NCBI GenBank assembly: GCA_011033025.1
Contig: WFMF01000084.1
Location: 248,001 to 312,000, forward strand
From: Beroe forskalii
Lineage: Eukaryota > Ctenophora > Nuda > Beroida > Beroidae
DNA length: 64,000 bases
Reading direction: 5' to 3'
Below, piece by piece: positions 9,201 through 21,900 of this stretch. Position numbers and translations under genes: made by a program. Each line of letters opens with the position of its first letter. Position 1 is the first letter of the stretch. Below the pieces are notes generated by a model. The model ran no database searches and was not told the origin of the DNA. It worked only from the letters and a program-made list of their open reading frames with translations.

Positions 9201-12200
9201 GTAAAACCTCTAATGTTTCTTGAGGCGGATCTTTGCCGTAACCAATGGTTATCATGTGGGATAGAGACCTGAATATCGACCATAAATACTGGTCCCAAAT
9301 CGAGGCTTCCTGAAATGACTGGGATCCAAGATTCTTGATTTGAATTTATTGAACCGACTTAACTTTTTCAAAATCTGGTGAATTTAACTGCATGGTAAAC
9401 TTCAAGCAAATTAATGAATTTTAAGATTATAAAAAGGTTCAAGTACTTCATACCTGTATATTTAACAAAACCGGCCAAGATTTCTCCGGAAAGTCCCTGA
9501 GGTAGACGACGAAGAATTGGAAGCACGCGCTCCAATGAGCGATCATGAAGAAAAACCCGAGGAGTTGGACGATCTTGATTACCAGGGGACTCAACTCAAA
9601 TATCTGCGGTAGAAAATCTTAATCTGATCGATAAAATGATAGGTATGAATTATTTATTGTAAGCAATGATAATGACCTCATCTCAAAACATCACGTGCTT
9701 TACCATCTAGACAATCAATAAATCAACTAAGACACATTGCTAAATACCAACAAAGCAATTGATTTAACACTTACTTGTATCCACCTTTTCAAGATGAAAT
9801 GTAGTCGCCCCAGCCGTAGAACTCGGAAAAGGGAGAACATTTTGAGTATTTTAGCTCCAAGCAGCGCCTTAGAAGCACCAGCAGCCAGCGAAATGTCCTG
9901 AGGAAGGAAGGTAGAAAATTTTTCTCTGTTTTGAACTTTTCACGCAGGCATGGTATTTTCATGCAATATGGAAGTTAGAGCACCCCTGACACTGAATGTT
10001 TTCAGTATTTTCAAGTTTTTTTCAGAAACATCTTTCCCCGGTTATATCCAAGTTTTCTAAGCAAAAACAACAGTTTGTCCCTCAAATCACACGCATAAAT
10101 GCGATAAAACTGGAGGACTGAAGATAAATGAATAACCCTACGTTGGTTTGATCAGATGAGATCTCGGTTCCTATCACATCGAATGGAATTGAAGCTAGCA
10201 AGTCAATGATGAACCAAGTCTTGAGATATCGCAGCTGAATCTCTTTTCTGTTCAAGTTTATCTGAAAAAAACCATCTATTTACTCGTTGAAAATCAGTAA
10301 TACAAATCAGCAGTATTACTTGGCCTTCATTCCTTATTTTTCATGTGGCATGTTTAAAATGCATTTCTTAAACATTATATCAGCAGCAAATCCAAGGTGG
10401 GTTGATCTTTGAAAGAACCCAATTAACAACAAACCCATGGCGTGTTAATTTTTTAAAATACTCTATAAACAACAAACCCGTGGCGGGTTGATCTTCTGTT
10501 CGACCGTTCCCGTAAAGAAACTCAGCACCACATCTGCCATGAATATGAGATCAATGAGAATGATGATGGGATACCAGTTCTTCCTCTCACTGGCCTTGTT
10601 GGTGTTGTGAAATATCTTGAAGAACGCCAGTTTGACAGGCAGGAGAATCATCATGAGGAAGATGGCAAAGAGGAGGACGGTGTCCCATAGCAGACTGAGG
10701 GGGACGTTAAGAAGTTACGAATGCTTTGATAATATCACATTACTATTACCGAACGATTTTAGATATTAAACAAGCGGTCGAAATCTAAACGCTTCATCGA
10801 ACGTGAAACTAGGTAGAATTGTATTTTTTGATAACAAAAGAACTACGTATCCCTACCGGAAGGTAAACAGAGGGTGTATGATAAATATTTTGCCTTCCAG
10901 CTGACCCCCACTAAACCCCTGCTGACCCCCTGGTAACCCCCTACTAACCACCTACCGGAATGTAGAGAGAGGGTGTATGATGAATATCTTGTCCTCCGTC
11001 ATGATCTTGTCCTGTCTCTGTCTGTCAGCCAGGACCCCCACCACCCCGTTATAGTACGTCTTGATCTTGTTGCTGGTAATGTCCGCCTCGAATAGGGAGA
11101 GGATCTTGCTCTTGCTGTATTCCTCCTCAGCAACCTGATCTCCCACCAGTCTGATGTACGTACGGGGGGTCATGAAGAGGGTCATTAATGAAGCAAATAA
11201 GCAAATATTTAAGTATTTAATTCTACGTCGAATTAATAAATATTTGTCATGTTATAAGTGGTAATTTGGACAGATTTTTAAGGTTTTACAAGTTGGAAAG
11301 TCCGATATATGGGGCTTAATAAGGAGCTAAAGAGTTCTAGGTTGTGCTCAAGTGGGATAAACGGATTGGGGGTCGGAGAGTTAAATAGTTAGGACGTGGG
11401 GCGACCATCGATGAAGAGGCTATAAAGTTAGGTAGTTTAAGTAGGTCAGTCTGCCTCGATTGAGTTATTCTTTAAAATTTGTTTCGATTTAATTAGAATC
11501 CGAGGCCGTTAATTTCTGTAAAGGTGTAAACAAGAGTTGCGCATTGCGCTCGCTTTCTGACTACATTTTTTCGAACGTTTTATGTCCCTTGATTTTATTT
11601 GTCATCTCAAATGGCAGAAACATCACGAAAATGAATATCAAATTTGAGTTTCATTCTCAACACGTACTGCTGAGGGTTTTTAAACTCGAATGATTCTAAC
11701 TTTCAATATCAATCGATTAAGCTAGATTCATCGGATCCGTATGTGACTTTCTTATTTCAATGATTCTTTTCAAATTCTAAATTCAATCATACGTTGAAAT
11801 TGTTGAAAGCTTTTATCCAGCAGTTTGTCAATATCTTATATATTATCAGAAATTGCAATGTTATATGGGCAAGAGACGAGAGCCGCTAAACCACTGTTTC
11901 CAATGTACAATTGTACGTGGCTAAGTTCTTGAGCTCTGGTTAAATGTAAGTTAGCGACAACGGACAGCATCATAATATCTATAATACATTCGTTATTTTG
12001 ATGAGTTTAAGAGTTCTCGCTTCAGCAGATGACGACAACGGACGGAAATCATGATTCGTGACGCGTGCGCACGTGAACAGCAATTCTGTTATCCTATTGG
12101 CTGTTATCATGTTTAACACAGCAGAGGTACTAGGTAGCTTGTACAAAAATTTTCGGGGCATTTTCAGAACTTGTCCATTTTTCTAACCTCAATGCATTTT

Positions 12201-12494
12201 TGTAAGATAAAGGGGCGGTTGGTGAGGGGAAATATGCCGTATTATTCCAGTATTACTGATTGCAATTCACTTGACTCACCCAAGATTACTGATTGACTCA
12301 CCCAAGTCCTGACTGAGTCCTATGCATGTTCCTCTCCGAAACAGACAGTCTGGGGTTGTCGTGAACGCTGAGGTCCGGTGTGACCTTGTTCTGAGGCAGA
12401 CTCACGGACCGTTTCCTGCACCGGTGATACCCCGCAAAGGACTGCCGTGTGGCACCCATCCGACTGCTCATGTGCGGCTGGAAGTTGACTGGCT
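6291..12494 (-). CDS. HCN: HCN-type hyperpolarisation-activated cation channel, 5' incomplete
   Basis: Fifteen exons on the minus strand join in phase: 12494-12302, 11150-10956, 10694-10478, 10261-10142, 9897-9775, 9603-9454, 9309-9208, 8624-8508, 8220-8074, 7919-7822, 7561-7404, 7285-7066, 6913-6788, 6731-6553 and 6394-6291 (stop). Together they give about 748 residues. Domains in order: the N-terminal HCN motif IIHPLSTFRLLWD leading into S1; S2 (IILIDLIFMADVVLSFFTG); S3 (YLKTWFIIDLLASIPFD); S4 (KALLGAKILKMFSLFRVLRL), which aligns to HCN S4 without gaps; S5; the pore SHMITIGYGKDPPQ with GYG; S6; a C-linker with FHHRYGG; and a cyclic-nucleotide-binding fold (GDIVVRSEDTIENLYVILKG, FGELPMLLRRKADMM). 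The Arg-Thr pair that contacts cAMP phosphate is Ala-Asp here. S4 keeps its C-terminal arginines but lost some N-terminal ones. The 11150 acceptor is chosen by phase. The start codon was not found. CNG or plant-type channels are less likely because of the IIHP and C-linker motifs. Confidence 0.88.
8970..9046. repeat. Clustered GTTCTGTCACAGAAC palindromes
   Basis: Two perfect copies of GTTCTG-TCA-CAGAAC and a partial third (TCTGTCACAGAACC) lie in this HCN intron within about 80 bp. The half-site order is the opposite of a steroid-receptor element, so a receptor site is not supported. Confidence 0.7.
10383..10500 (-). repeat. Triplicated exon end with 5' splice site, 43-bp period
   Basis: On the minus strand the last bases of HCN exon 10694-10478 and its donor (CCACGG|GTTTGTTG) are repeated in the intron. 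Copies of the GT fall at 10477, 10434 and 10391, exactly 43 bp apart. Copy 2 keeps GT (CATGG|GTTTGTTG). Copy 3 has AT and is dead as a donor. Use of copy 2 would add 43 nt and shift the frame. Confidence 0.8.
10853..11001 (-). repeat. Duplicated end of an HCN exon with donor, 99-bp shift
   Basis: The end of exon 11150-10956 (encoding KIFIIHPLSTFR and the donor CG|GTAGG) is repeated 99 bp further on as 10900-10857 (KIFIIHPLFTFR, CG|GTAGG). Over these 12 codons the copies differ at five codons. Four of those differences are silent and one is Ser to Phe. The second copy has AG before it but no pyrimidine tract. Confidence 0.8.
12272..12306 (-). repeat. Duplicated 5' splice site, 22-bp shift
   Basis: The donor of HCN exon 12494-12302 (minus strand CTTGG|GTGAGTCAA) is repeated 22 bp downstream with the same bases. 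Its GT is at 12279-12278 rather than 12301-12300. Both are strong donors. Only the first keeps the frame into the next exon. Confidence 0.8.
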
Positions 12495-14297
12495 CTGAAA
12501 TGGATCATGGGGTTATTAAATTTGAGGTACAGTTTGGACTTGGCAGAGTCGGAAACTTAGACTTTTTAAGTTCAGAATTATAATGTCGACATGGCAGAGC
12601 GGACTGTCCATGAAACTGATTACCAGGTCCAATGCATAATATTATTTCTGAATAATGCGCTTGGTGAAGTGGACTTCTTGTCATCCATGACATCCAGGGT
12701 TCGAGTTTCGGAGAAAACCTAACTCGTATAAGCGGTAAACGAGCCAGGCTAACCTTGGTAGTCCATCTTTTTCGATTATAATGCTACTGATATGCAAGAA
12801 TACATGTTTCATTTTCATAGGCTCGAGTTTTCATTGGCTCCTATAGCCTTAGGGAGTGAGTTGAAAACGTTAAATGATATGAGAAGTTATAAAATCAGGA
12901 GCTTTCGAAACTCATAGAGTGATTATCGTCGTATGGCCTGTTATTGACAATAAGATAATAATAATCATGATATCATTGTCATAAACGATACAATTTCATA
13001 ATTATAATAAAAATAATAAAATATGGTTGCTTTGACCGCCGTCAGGAGGGTTCTGCGGAATAACAAGCTCTAAGAGGATAGGAATTAGAACAAGTTATTG
13101 AGTCAGAGCCACTACCAATATTTTAATAAGAGGCCACCTGTTATTACGATCCTTAACTAGGATAGCAAGCGTTAGACGTTTGACAGTCAGATCATTAGAT
13201 CAACTTAGTTGGTATCAGAGTTAGTCTTTAAATATTTAATTCGTTGTGAAATCATGCAATATTCTGGTGGGTATCTGCATAAAGTATTTATCATTTTATC
13301 ATGACGCCATCCGAATTTCCCGTCAGTTTCTACGAATTTAAAGTGAATATTTTGGTTCGTTTCCCACTGCATCTCTCACGGTATGTCTTAAAATAGGTGC
13401 AATGTTACGTCTCTTAAATTTCCGATATTTTTGCATGGTAAATATAACTCCGGCAACAGAGAAAAATCGGAAACATTAACCTTAAGTTTCTGAGAAATCA
13501 AGAATTAGTGCAGACCAGTAATATTTTCATGAGCCTGAATCTTGTCTACATATATCCTATATCTTGGTGAACCTATACGAGTAGTATAACATATGCGTAG
13601 GAACCACGACTAAACGTTAATAACATGACGAAGCTAGCTGATCTCGAGGACTCCATTCCTCAACATAAATATATATTTTTGAATCTATACACTCTCACAG
13701 TGTAGAACTGTAAATATTGGCCGCACTTTTCTTGCGAGCTAGTATTTTGAACTATGTATTTTCGTTCTTGCTTTTGGCATATGCTTTTACTTACACTGTG
13801 GATTTTTACATCTTACTCTTGTGATTGTTTCAAGCTAGCGTAGTCTCGATTATATTGTACCTTGTTTCTACTTTCTAGTGCTTTTATTAAAATAGGGTAT
13901 ACTTTTACTTTTAAGGGGCAATATCAAAACTGGCTGATATAATAGCTGCAGTTGGTTCAGTCGCCTTGTTTAATGTTCATGACCAGATTCACCGTTTTTA
14001 GTCAGACATGAGACTTGTAAGGTGATTTTTTTAGCCCAGAAACCATGATATTTCTCGGTCATAAACGTGGAAAAGGGGTGATTCCAAAATTTTGAATTTC
14101 ACTTTCACCTTTTGGCCTAGAATTCCTGACATCTGTGGAAACATGCAACGAATTTTCTTTAACTATTGTCCCAATATCATGAACTGTTTGACCTAGTGTT
14201 GTTATGAGGACCTATTGTACACTGTAACGTGTTGGAACCACCACTGAACAACCGGTCTAGCCTCACCAATTAGTTAATAAGTTAATTATACGATGTT
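12495..14297. other. Upstream region of HCN, no gene recognised
   Basis: The HCN 5' end must lie here or in a longer upstream intron, since the first exon found begins with an acceptor (TTTCAG) and no in-frame start. I see no further exon with supporting homology. The region is AT-rich without strong repeats. Confidence 0.4.
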
Positions 14298-14380
14298 CAC
14301 GAGAAATAGGCGGGTAGGATGACGTCATTATCATAGCGTAACGTGGTGAGTTGATGACCTTGAACCGGCTATTTCTCGTG
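14298..14380. repeat. Short foldback element with TGACGTCATTATCA core
   Basis: CACGAGAAATAG (14298-14309) is the perfect reverse complement of CTATTTCTCGTG (14369-14380). Between them lies TGACGTCATTATCATAG then GTGGTGAGTTGATGACC. The core recurs near 16966, 38857, 48554, 57585 and 59368, so this is a complete-looking member of a dispersed family. Confidence 0.75.
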
Positions 14381-14592
14381 CGCGGAGTTTTGAAGGCAGT
14401 GGGGCCAGTAACAGGTGTGATAACGGTTACACACAAAAGAGGCAATCTTGCAACGGCCGAGTCCAGGGGACAAATCGGATGCCATGCACGTTCCAGGTCA
14501 AGAAAGAGTATATCTAAGTCAGTATGTCACATGACATGGCGAAACGTGACTTACACGAAATGTCACGTGAAGTTTATAGAAATTAAAATGTA

Positions 14593-16305
14593 GATGATGG
14601 TGGAGAAGAAGACATCAGAGAAGCAATCAAAGACCTTGACCCTTACTCCTCTACACCTGATGGTGACATTCCTGCCAAAGTCCTCAAAAGCTGCTCAGAT
14701 CAACTTTCCTATCCTCTCTATGTACTGTGGAAGTCATCATTTGACACAGGACTCATACCCAGTACCCTCAAAACACAGTATGTGACCCCTGTTTTTAAAA
14801 AGGTGATCAGACTGACGCAGCTAACTACAGACCAATCTCCATTACATCTCATGTCATTAAAATCTTTGAAAGAGTGCTACGCAAGAGAATAGTGTCACAC
14901 ATGGAGTCTAACAACCTTCTGACTGACAAACAGCATGGATTCCGGAAAAAGAGAAGCTGCCTCACACAGCTCATAGACCATGTTGACCATGTTTTGAAGT
15001 CCCTGAACAGTGGAGAGGAGGTTGACACAATCTACCTAGACTACGCTAAGGCTTTTGATAAAGTGGATCTCCAGGTCCTCCTAAGGAAGCTTCAGCGCTA
15101 CGGTATAGGTGGCAGGATGCTGCAATGGATACGCCAATTCCTTCTAAACAGGTTTCAGACTGTAGTAGTTGAAGGAACAAAGTCCTCCTTCCAACTTGTT
15201 ATTAGTGGGGTGCCACAAGGAACCGTCCTAGGGCCAATATTTTTCATCATTTACATCAACGACCAACTGGATGTACTCAAGACTGCTGATGGAAAGATAT
15301 TCGCCGATGACACCAAGCTTATTTGCCAAATAAGGGAGATAATCTCTCACATGCTCCTACAAGACGACCTTAACAATATCCTAGTTTGGTCAACTCGCAA
15401 CAACATGCTGCTAAATGGTAACAAGTTCGAGCTGCTAAACTACACCTTGAACAAGTCCATGTTACTCAGGAGCCTACCCTTCACCCAAGAGCTCCTTCAA
15501 TACACTCTTCCAGATGGTACCATTATCGAGCCCAGCACTACTGTACGTGATCTGGGTGTTTTGCTTTCAAATGATTGCTCATGGACGCCACATATCCATC
15601 AAATGCTCACCTCAACCAGGAAGGTTGCTGCCTGGGTCCTTAGCGTATTCCGGTCACGCTCCCCCACACTCATGATGACCCTGTTCAAGACAATGGTGAG
15701 GAGCAAACTGGAATATTGTTGCCCTGTTTGGAACCCAGCTAAAGTTGAAGACATCCGTGATATCGAAAACGTCCAAAGAAACTTCACACGGAAAATTAGT
15801 TCTTGCAAAGACCTTGATTATTGGGAAAGGCTGAAACAGCTTCGGATCATGTCACTCCAACGACGCAGGGAGCGATACATTATCATCCATACATGGAAAA
15901 TCGCCTGCGGAGATGCCCCAAATGACATTGGCATGGTATTTAAAACCAACTCAAGACTGGGTTTGAAAACTGTTGTCCCAAGACTACACCCGAAAGCTCA
16001 AAGGTCAGTCGCGACCCACTACAACAATTCCTTTGGAGTGAAAGCAGCCCAACTCTGGAATATTCTTCCCAAATCTGTTAATGAACAGTCCACACTTGAT
16101 TCGTTCAAAGTGGCTCTGGGAAGATTTCTTGAAAGCTTTCCCGACACACCTCCAACAACAGGATACACTGCTGTGAACAGCAACAGCCTTCTTGAATGGA
16201 ATGTTCAGAGATGCTCCAGAATGGCAGGCTTGGAAGACTCGCATGTTGACGTCGCCCATCTGTGATCCCGGCTAAACGGACTCTAAGGTACTCTAAGGTA
16301 AGGTA
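14593..16305 (+). mobile_element. CR1/jockey-like LINE, 5'-truncated, RT region
   Basis: The element begins in the region just before RT and runs to a 3' tail of short repeats (ACTCTAAGGT twice, then AAGGTAAGGTA, about 16275-16305), the usual short-repeat end of CR1/L2-type LINEs. RT blocks are visible: YRPIS, KQHGFRKKRSC, IYLDYAKAFDKVDLQ (catalytic Asp), SGVPQGTVLGP and the FADD box (KIFADDTKLI). After RT comes the usual C-terminal region. The frame is open from the ATG at 14874 to the stop at 16265 (463 residues). Upstream, codons from 14593 are in another frame, and one missing base in the run near 14801 explains the shift (a GDQTDAANYRPIS-like segment is broken). Endonuclease and ORF1 are absent. 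The copy cannot move by itself. Confidence 0.9.
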
Positions 16306-17219
16306 AAAAGATGCAGTCCTTCCCAAGAGGAAGCAATACAGACATGATATATTACTAGCATTCTAATGCACACGTGACATTGCTTGTCATAGCTCTACAT
16401 GTCAAAATGCCAGTTAGACATGTTAGTATTATGTCACTTGAGTTTCCAAGTGCCTTGAGCCAAAACTGTATCGCGCACATGATGGTCTACAACAGTTGGA
16501 ATGATCTCATGTACGGAGTAACATTCTAACATTGAAGTATCAACGTAAATCCATGAATCGCTCTGACAAGAATCAAATGCCAATATTCTGAACTAAATTC
16601 TCATGAAAAGAGGCAGAAATCTTTCGCTTTTACTCTAATACTGTAATAGTGCAGAAGGACTAGAAGTAACATACTGACATTACTAGTTGCGGACTTGACG
16701 TGACAATTGACATGATATTGGTTACAAATTTTCAACCGTTTTCCTATTCAAAGATCTTTTATACTTTTATAACTTTACATAAGAACTTATATAACATGGT
16801 GTTGATAGTTATTGCCTGAAGACAAAAATCTCATATATCTGATGAATAGATAAGTAGGTAAGAATACAAAAGCTATTACTTTATTATTTATGTATGTCAT
16901 ACTCATATAGCAATGGTTGTGATGACATTTTACAGAAAACACAGTGGATAACAGAAGGATGGCAGTTACGTCATTATCATAGTTTAGAATGGTGAACTGA
17001 TGACGGCTGAACCCAAGCATTTTGTGCGCGGTACATGAATGTATGCCCGTTGTATGTCACTACAATATATATGGTTTGTTAAATGGCCCTCGACTAATCG
17101 ATGAAAACTCCGCAGTGAGCGGTCACTACTTATAACCAGCTGATGATAATTTTAACTTTGGATTGTTGTAGCGTAGCCTGTCCGCACGAATCGCATTAGT
17201 ATATTGCTCGTTTTGATAG
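16306..17219. other. Intergenic, one copy of the dispersed TGACGTCATTATCA motif
   Basis: No gene is recognised. Near 16966-17034, TACGTCATTATCATAG...GGTGAACTGATGACGGCTGAACCC...GTGCGCGG matches the core of the foldback at 14298-14380. Confidence 0.6.
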
Positions 17220-18955
17220 CCTTTTCGGCATTGATAAGCCCAAAAACGCGATTTTAACCCCCCATAACAGACAGAAAATGGCTGATTTCGGGATTCTGAA
17301 GTATGGTATGTCTTTCTTAGGTCGTTCATGGATGGCGTGCAAATTTTCAGCTCAATCAGCCAAAGCTTTTCGATTTCGAATCTTGGGTGCCTCAGAAATG
17401 AAGACACGCCTGGATCAATGTTTTTAGAGGTAAAAATAGGTTTTTTTGGATTTTACAGGAAAACAAAGGAAAACTGGCGAATATCATTGGTTCAGTGGTT
17501 TCAGGCGCATAATTTATGACCAGATACACTTCTATTTGACCACCCATGAGACATCTACGCCCAATAAGGGGCGAAAAAAGGCAGTTTTTAAGCCCAAAAA
17601 CGCGATTTTAACCCCCCATAACAGACAGAAAATGGCTTATTTCGGGATTCTGAAGTATGGTATGTCTTTCTTAGGTCGTCCATGGATGGCGTGCAAATTT
17701 TCAGCTCAATCGGCCAAAGCTTTTCGATTTCGAATCTTGGGTGCCTCAGAAATGAAGACACGCCTGGATCACTGTTTTGAGAGGTAAAAATAGGTTTTTT
17801 TTGGATTTTACAGGAAAACAAAGGAAAACTGGCGAATATCATTGGTTCAGTGGTTTCAGGCGCATAATTTATGACCAGATACACTTCTATTTGACCACCC
17901 ATGAGACATCTACGCCCAATAAGGGGCGAAAAAAGGCAGTTTTTAAGCCCAAAAACGCGATTTTAACCCCCATAACAGACAGAAAATGGCTTATTTCGGG
18001 ATTCTGAAGTATGGTATGTCTTTCTTAGGTCGTCCATGGATGGCGTGCAAATTTTCAGCTCAATCGGCCAAAGCTTTTCGATTTCGAATCTTGGGTGCCT
18101 CAGAAATGAAGACACGCCTGGATCACTGTTTTGAGAGGTAAAATAGGTTTTTTGGATTTTACAGGAAAACAAAGGAAAACTGGCGAATATCATTGGTTCA
18201 GTGGTTTCAGGCGCATAATTTATGACCAGATACACTTCTATTTGACCACCCATGAGACATCTACGCCCAATAAGGGGCGAAAAAAGGCAGTTTTTAAGCC
18301 CAAAAACGCGATTTTAACCCCCCATAACAGACAGAAAATGGCTTATTTCGGGATTCTGAAGTATGGTATGTCTTTCTTAGGTCGTCCATGGATGGCGTGC
18401 AAATTTTCAGCTCAATCGGCCAAAGCTTTTCGATTTCGGATCTTGGGTGCCTCAGAAATGAAGACACGCCTGGATCACTGTTTTGAGAGGTAAAAATAGG
18501 TTTTTTGGATTTTACAGGAAAACAAAGGAAAACTGGCGAATATCATTGGTTCAGTGGTGTCAGGCGCATAATTTATGACCAGATAAAATTTTATTTGACC
18601 ACCCATGAGACATCTACGCCCAATAAGGGGCGAAAAAAGGCAGATTTTAAGCCGAAAAACGCGATTTCAACCCCCCATAACAGACAGAAAATGGCGAATT
18701 TCGGGATTCTCAAGTAGGGTATGTCTTTCTTAGGTCGTCCATGGATGGCGTGCAAATTTTCAGCTCAATCGGCCAAAGCTTTTTGATTTCGGATCTTGGG
18801 TGCCTCAGAAATGAAGACACGCCTGGATCACTGTTTTGAGAGGTAAAAATAGGTTTTTTTTGGATTTTACAGGAAAACAAAGGAAAACTGGCGAATATCA
18901 TTGGTTCAGTGGTTTCAGGCGCATAATTTATGACCAGATACACTTCTATTTCGTG
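17220..18955. repeat. Satellite array, about 353-bp unit, about 5 copies
   Basis: The phrase GGGATTCTGAAGTATGG or a close variant starts at about 17290, 17644, 17998, 18350 and 18703, giving periods of 354, 354, 352 and 353. Copies are very similar. Open frames in all directions here come from the repeat and are not genes. Each unit has a short GT...AG stretch (GAGGTAAAAATAGG...TTTTACAGGAAA) that looks intron-like but is only about 35 bp. The array ends about 40 bp before the first exon of the next gene. Confidence 0.95.
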
Positions 18956-18993
18956 TTATTTCCTAACAAACGGCCTTGACTATTTCCTCAGAA

Positions 18994-21900
18994 ATGGCTG
19001 TTCATGGGTTCTCCATATTCCTGGGAGCAATCCCGATAACAGTGTTTCTACTGATATTCATTGCTCTAGTAACCTTCAAGTAAGTGCGTGAAATAGTGAA
19101 CTTAAAATAGCCACCAATGATAATTGATCATTCTCTCTAATCATTGATCATTGATCAATGATAAGAACATGTTTAGATCATTTACACCGACATCCCTGAT
19201 CAATAATAGATCATACAGTATGGTCATTGATAATCAATTGATCATTGATTGATCATTGATGGAATACTGATCATCACTCCCCCTTCCCCCAGGAACTTTA
19301 GAAACAACATCAAGTTGTATTTTGACGCGTTGTATAGTGGCAGCACGGCAGTTTGCCTAATGCTGTACTACGTGGCTCTGAACAGTAACGAGGTAGACTC
19401 GGACGGTAAACGGAGACTTTCTTCATGCATTGTACTGGTGAGTACAGAACTGGTTATTCAGTTGTATTTGTCTTTTGTAACACGGAGATATGAACGGATC
19501 AAACCACAGCACTTCTGTACTGTGGTTTGTAGATTTAAATACTGGTTATTACCGTAAACTTTTCTAGGCCGAGGGCGATAATCACATGATCTCGAAACTC
19601 GAAAGTCTTTGATTAAACATATTTCTCGTATCACTGATGATGACATTCTCGTATCAGTTATAACGTTTAACCTTTAGCATCTTGATTTCTCGTATCGGTT
19701 TATCGCTAAACGTCTACCCCATGGTTACTGGTGATTGGAATATATGCAGTGTGACCATTGGCATATTACCGAATTTCTTGGAAAGTTCTTCAAATGTTAA
19801 AGTTAACTCCCGTGATGTCTATTTCAATGACCAATGTGGAAATGCATTGAGGATAACATTATGACAGTGACTTCACTTTATGCCTTCAAGTTCAAGGATA
19901 TGCAGTGTAACAATGTCTGTCATAACGTGAAGATAACTCCAAGTGCACTGAATGAACCTACTCAGTGCTCACATAAGAACGACTGGCAAAATCAAGTTCT
20001 GCCAGCTTAGACACTCCTCATTGGTTCCATAATTCAACTGTTTACATTTTGAAATTTCTCAACTTCAAAAACAAATTAAGATCTCAACCGCTTGATATAT
20101 TCTGAGGACTGAAGTCCGTCTGCCTGTGTTTCAGATGATCACAATGTTCGCATTCCTGCTGAGTTCCCTGGGTTACTTGCTAGCAGGGGCAATATGGTGT
20201 AGGATTACCATGGCAGAATCTACACGAAGTGCTAAGAATCCACCGCCCAAGGTATGAGTATTATAGGTAGGAATTGTCAGGTGAAAGGTGATTTGCACTA
20301 GAGGGGTAGGCTGCCGAGGGGACTTGATTCTTTGAAATATCTCTCCAATCATCATGTACTTATACGAAGATATTATAGGTGTGTATCTAATTTCAAATCA
20401 GTAATTCATAGATATTAATTCTATTGTCCTCCACAGCCGTGCTACACGGGTAGAGATAGAAGAGTGACATTCTCAACGGAACGCAATGAAGTGGAGCAGG
20501 AGAGATACTTGAAGAGGTCCAGCAGGAAGATCTGCCTATTCGTGACAGGTAAGCATAGAGCAGATACTCAAATAGTTTGCATTACTATTAGCTTATTAGT
20601 GACCAGTTGCGCTTGACAAACTGGACAAATCAATGATATTTGACGGTTGATAATGGGCGGAAAACTAATAATTGTTCATTGTCCAGGTTATGAAAAAATG
20701 TTTTTTGTTGAATTTAGCGAATAACCAAAATTTTGAAATATACCCACTTCCGCCGTCGCCATGCCCGTTGGTATCAATGATGATATCCCCTTTAAATGAG
20801 TGTCGCGGTTTGGGGATAGGTTTCAACACTAGCTTTGTTATATCTTCCTGGAATTCATCTGTTTCCTCATCAGTCGTTACTTTCTCCTGGTGCAAGAGCA
20901 GGGATTTAGGGGTAGGATCACGATATGTTCAATTATAGAGGTAGGTTCAAGAGGAAGGATGGGTTCAAGAGTAGGGATAGGTTCAAGAGAATGGATCATA
21001 GGTTCAAGAGTAGGGATTATAGGTTCAAGAGAAGGGATAGGTTCATGATAGCTTACACTTTACAGTGGATTTTGAAATAGAGATATACACTTATACAGCA
21101 ATCCTGCATCGAGTTCTAATGAATGAATCATTATCAAACAACGCTAACAATTTTAGAAACCTCTTGAATAACGTTTAGGTTGCTTCTGGTTGTTTTGATT
21201 TTTGGTAAGTTATCATCTTCCACCATGTGATCACATTGGGACGACATGTGTAAAACTTCATGATTTGATTGGCTGAGGAAGTGGGTAAGTGGGTAAGTGG
21301 GTGAGTGAGTGATAGATTGAGTGAGTGAGCGAGTAGTGAGTTCGAGTGAATGAGTGAGTGAGTGAGTGAGGAGAAAATGAGTGAGTGACTGAGCGAGCGA
21401 GTGAGTGATTGAGGGGAAAAATGAGTGAGAGAGTAAGAGAGTGAGTGGTGAGTGCGTGGTTGAATGATTGAGTGGGTGAATGAGTGAGTGAGTGAGTGAG
21501 AGAGCAATGAATAAGTGGCTAGTGTGAATTTTGCCTTTTCAGTCTGATAACTCAATTTGGTATCTTTTTCACTGACCTACTGCTGGTTTTGCTGGATAAT
21601 GACGATGAAGAAGTTCTTTGTAGTTTTTCCTTAAATGCACTTTTAGGTCTTGGAATCCGCAGTGGAGGGAGCTGAGCATTGTTCCTGGAATAAAATACAT
21701 CAAAAACGTGTGCTGAGAAACTATATGAACGCATTGCACCGCAAAAAGCATCTCACTTTACCACTCTTAACCATGATACTGACTTAGTTCAGTCTTATTT
21801 CTTAACCACACGTTGGCTTAATGCTAGCACAACTCGAGTAATCATTACAATGGGAAATTCTCCGTGACTTCATTGTAAATTACTATGCACATTATGCATT

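Noticed and set aside
17446-18493. Several 100-120-residue open frames with repeated MRGK...HETSTPNKGRKKA sequence
   Set aside because: They are translations of the 353-bp satellite on both strands and recur with its period.
21175-21555. 126-residue Ser/His/Leu-rich minus-strand frame
   Set aside because: It is the (GAGT)n microsatellite read in one frame.
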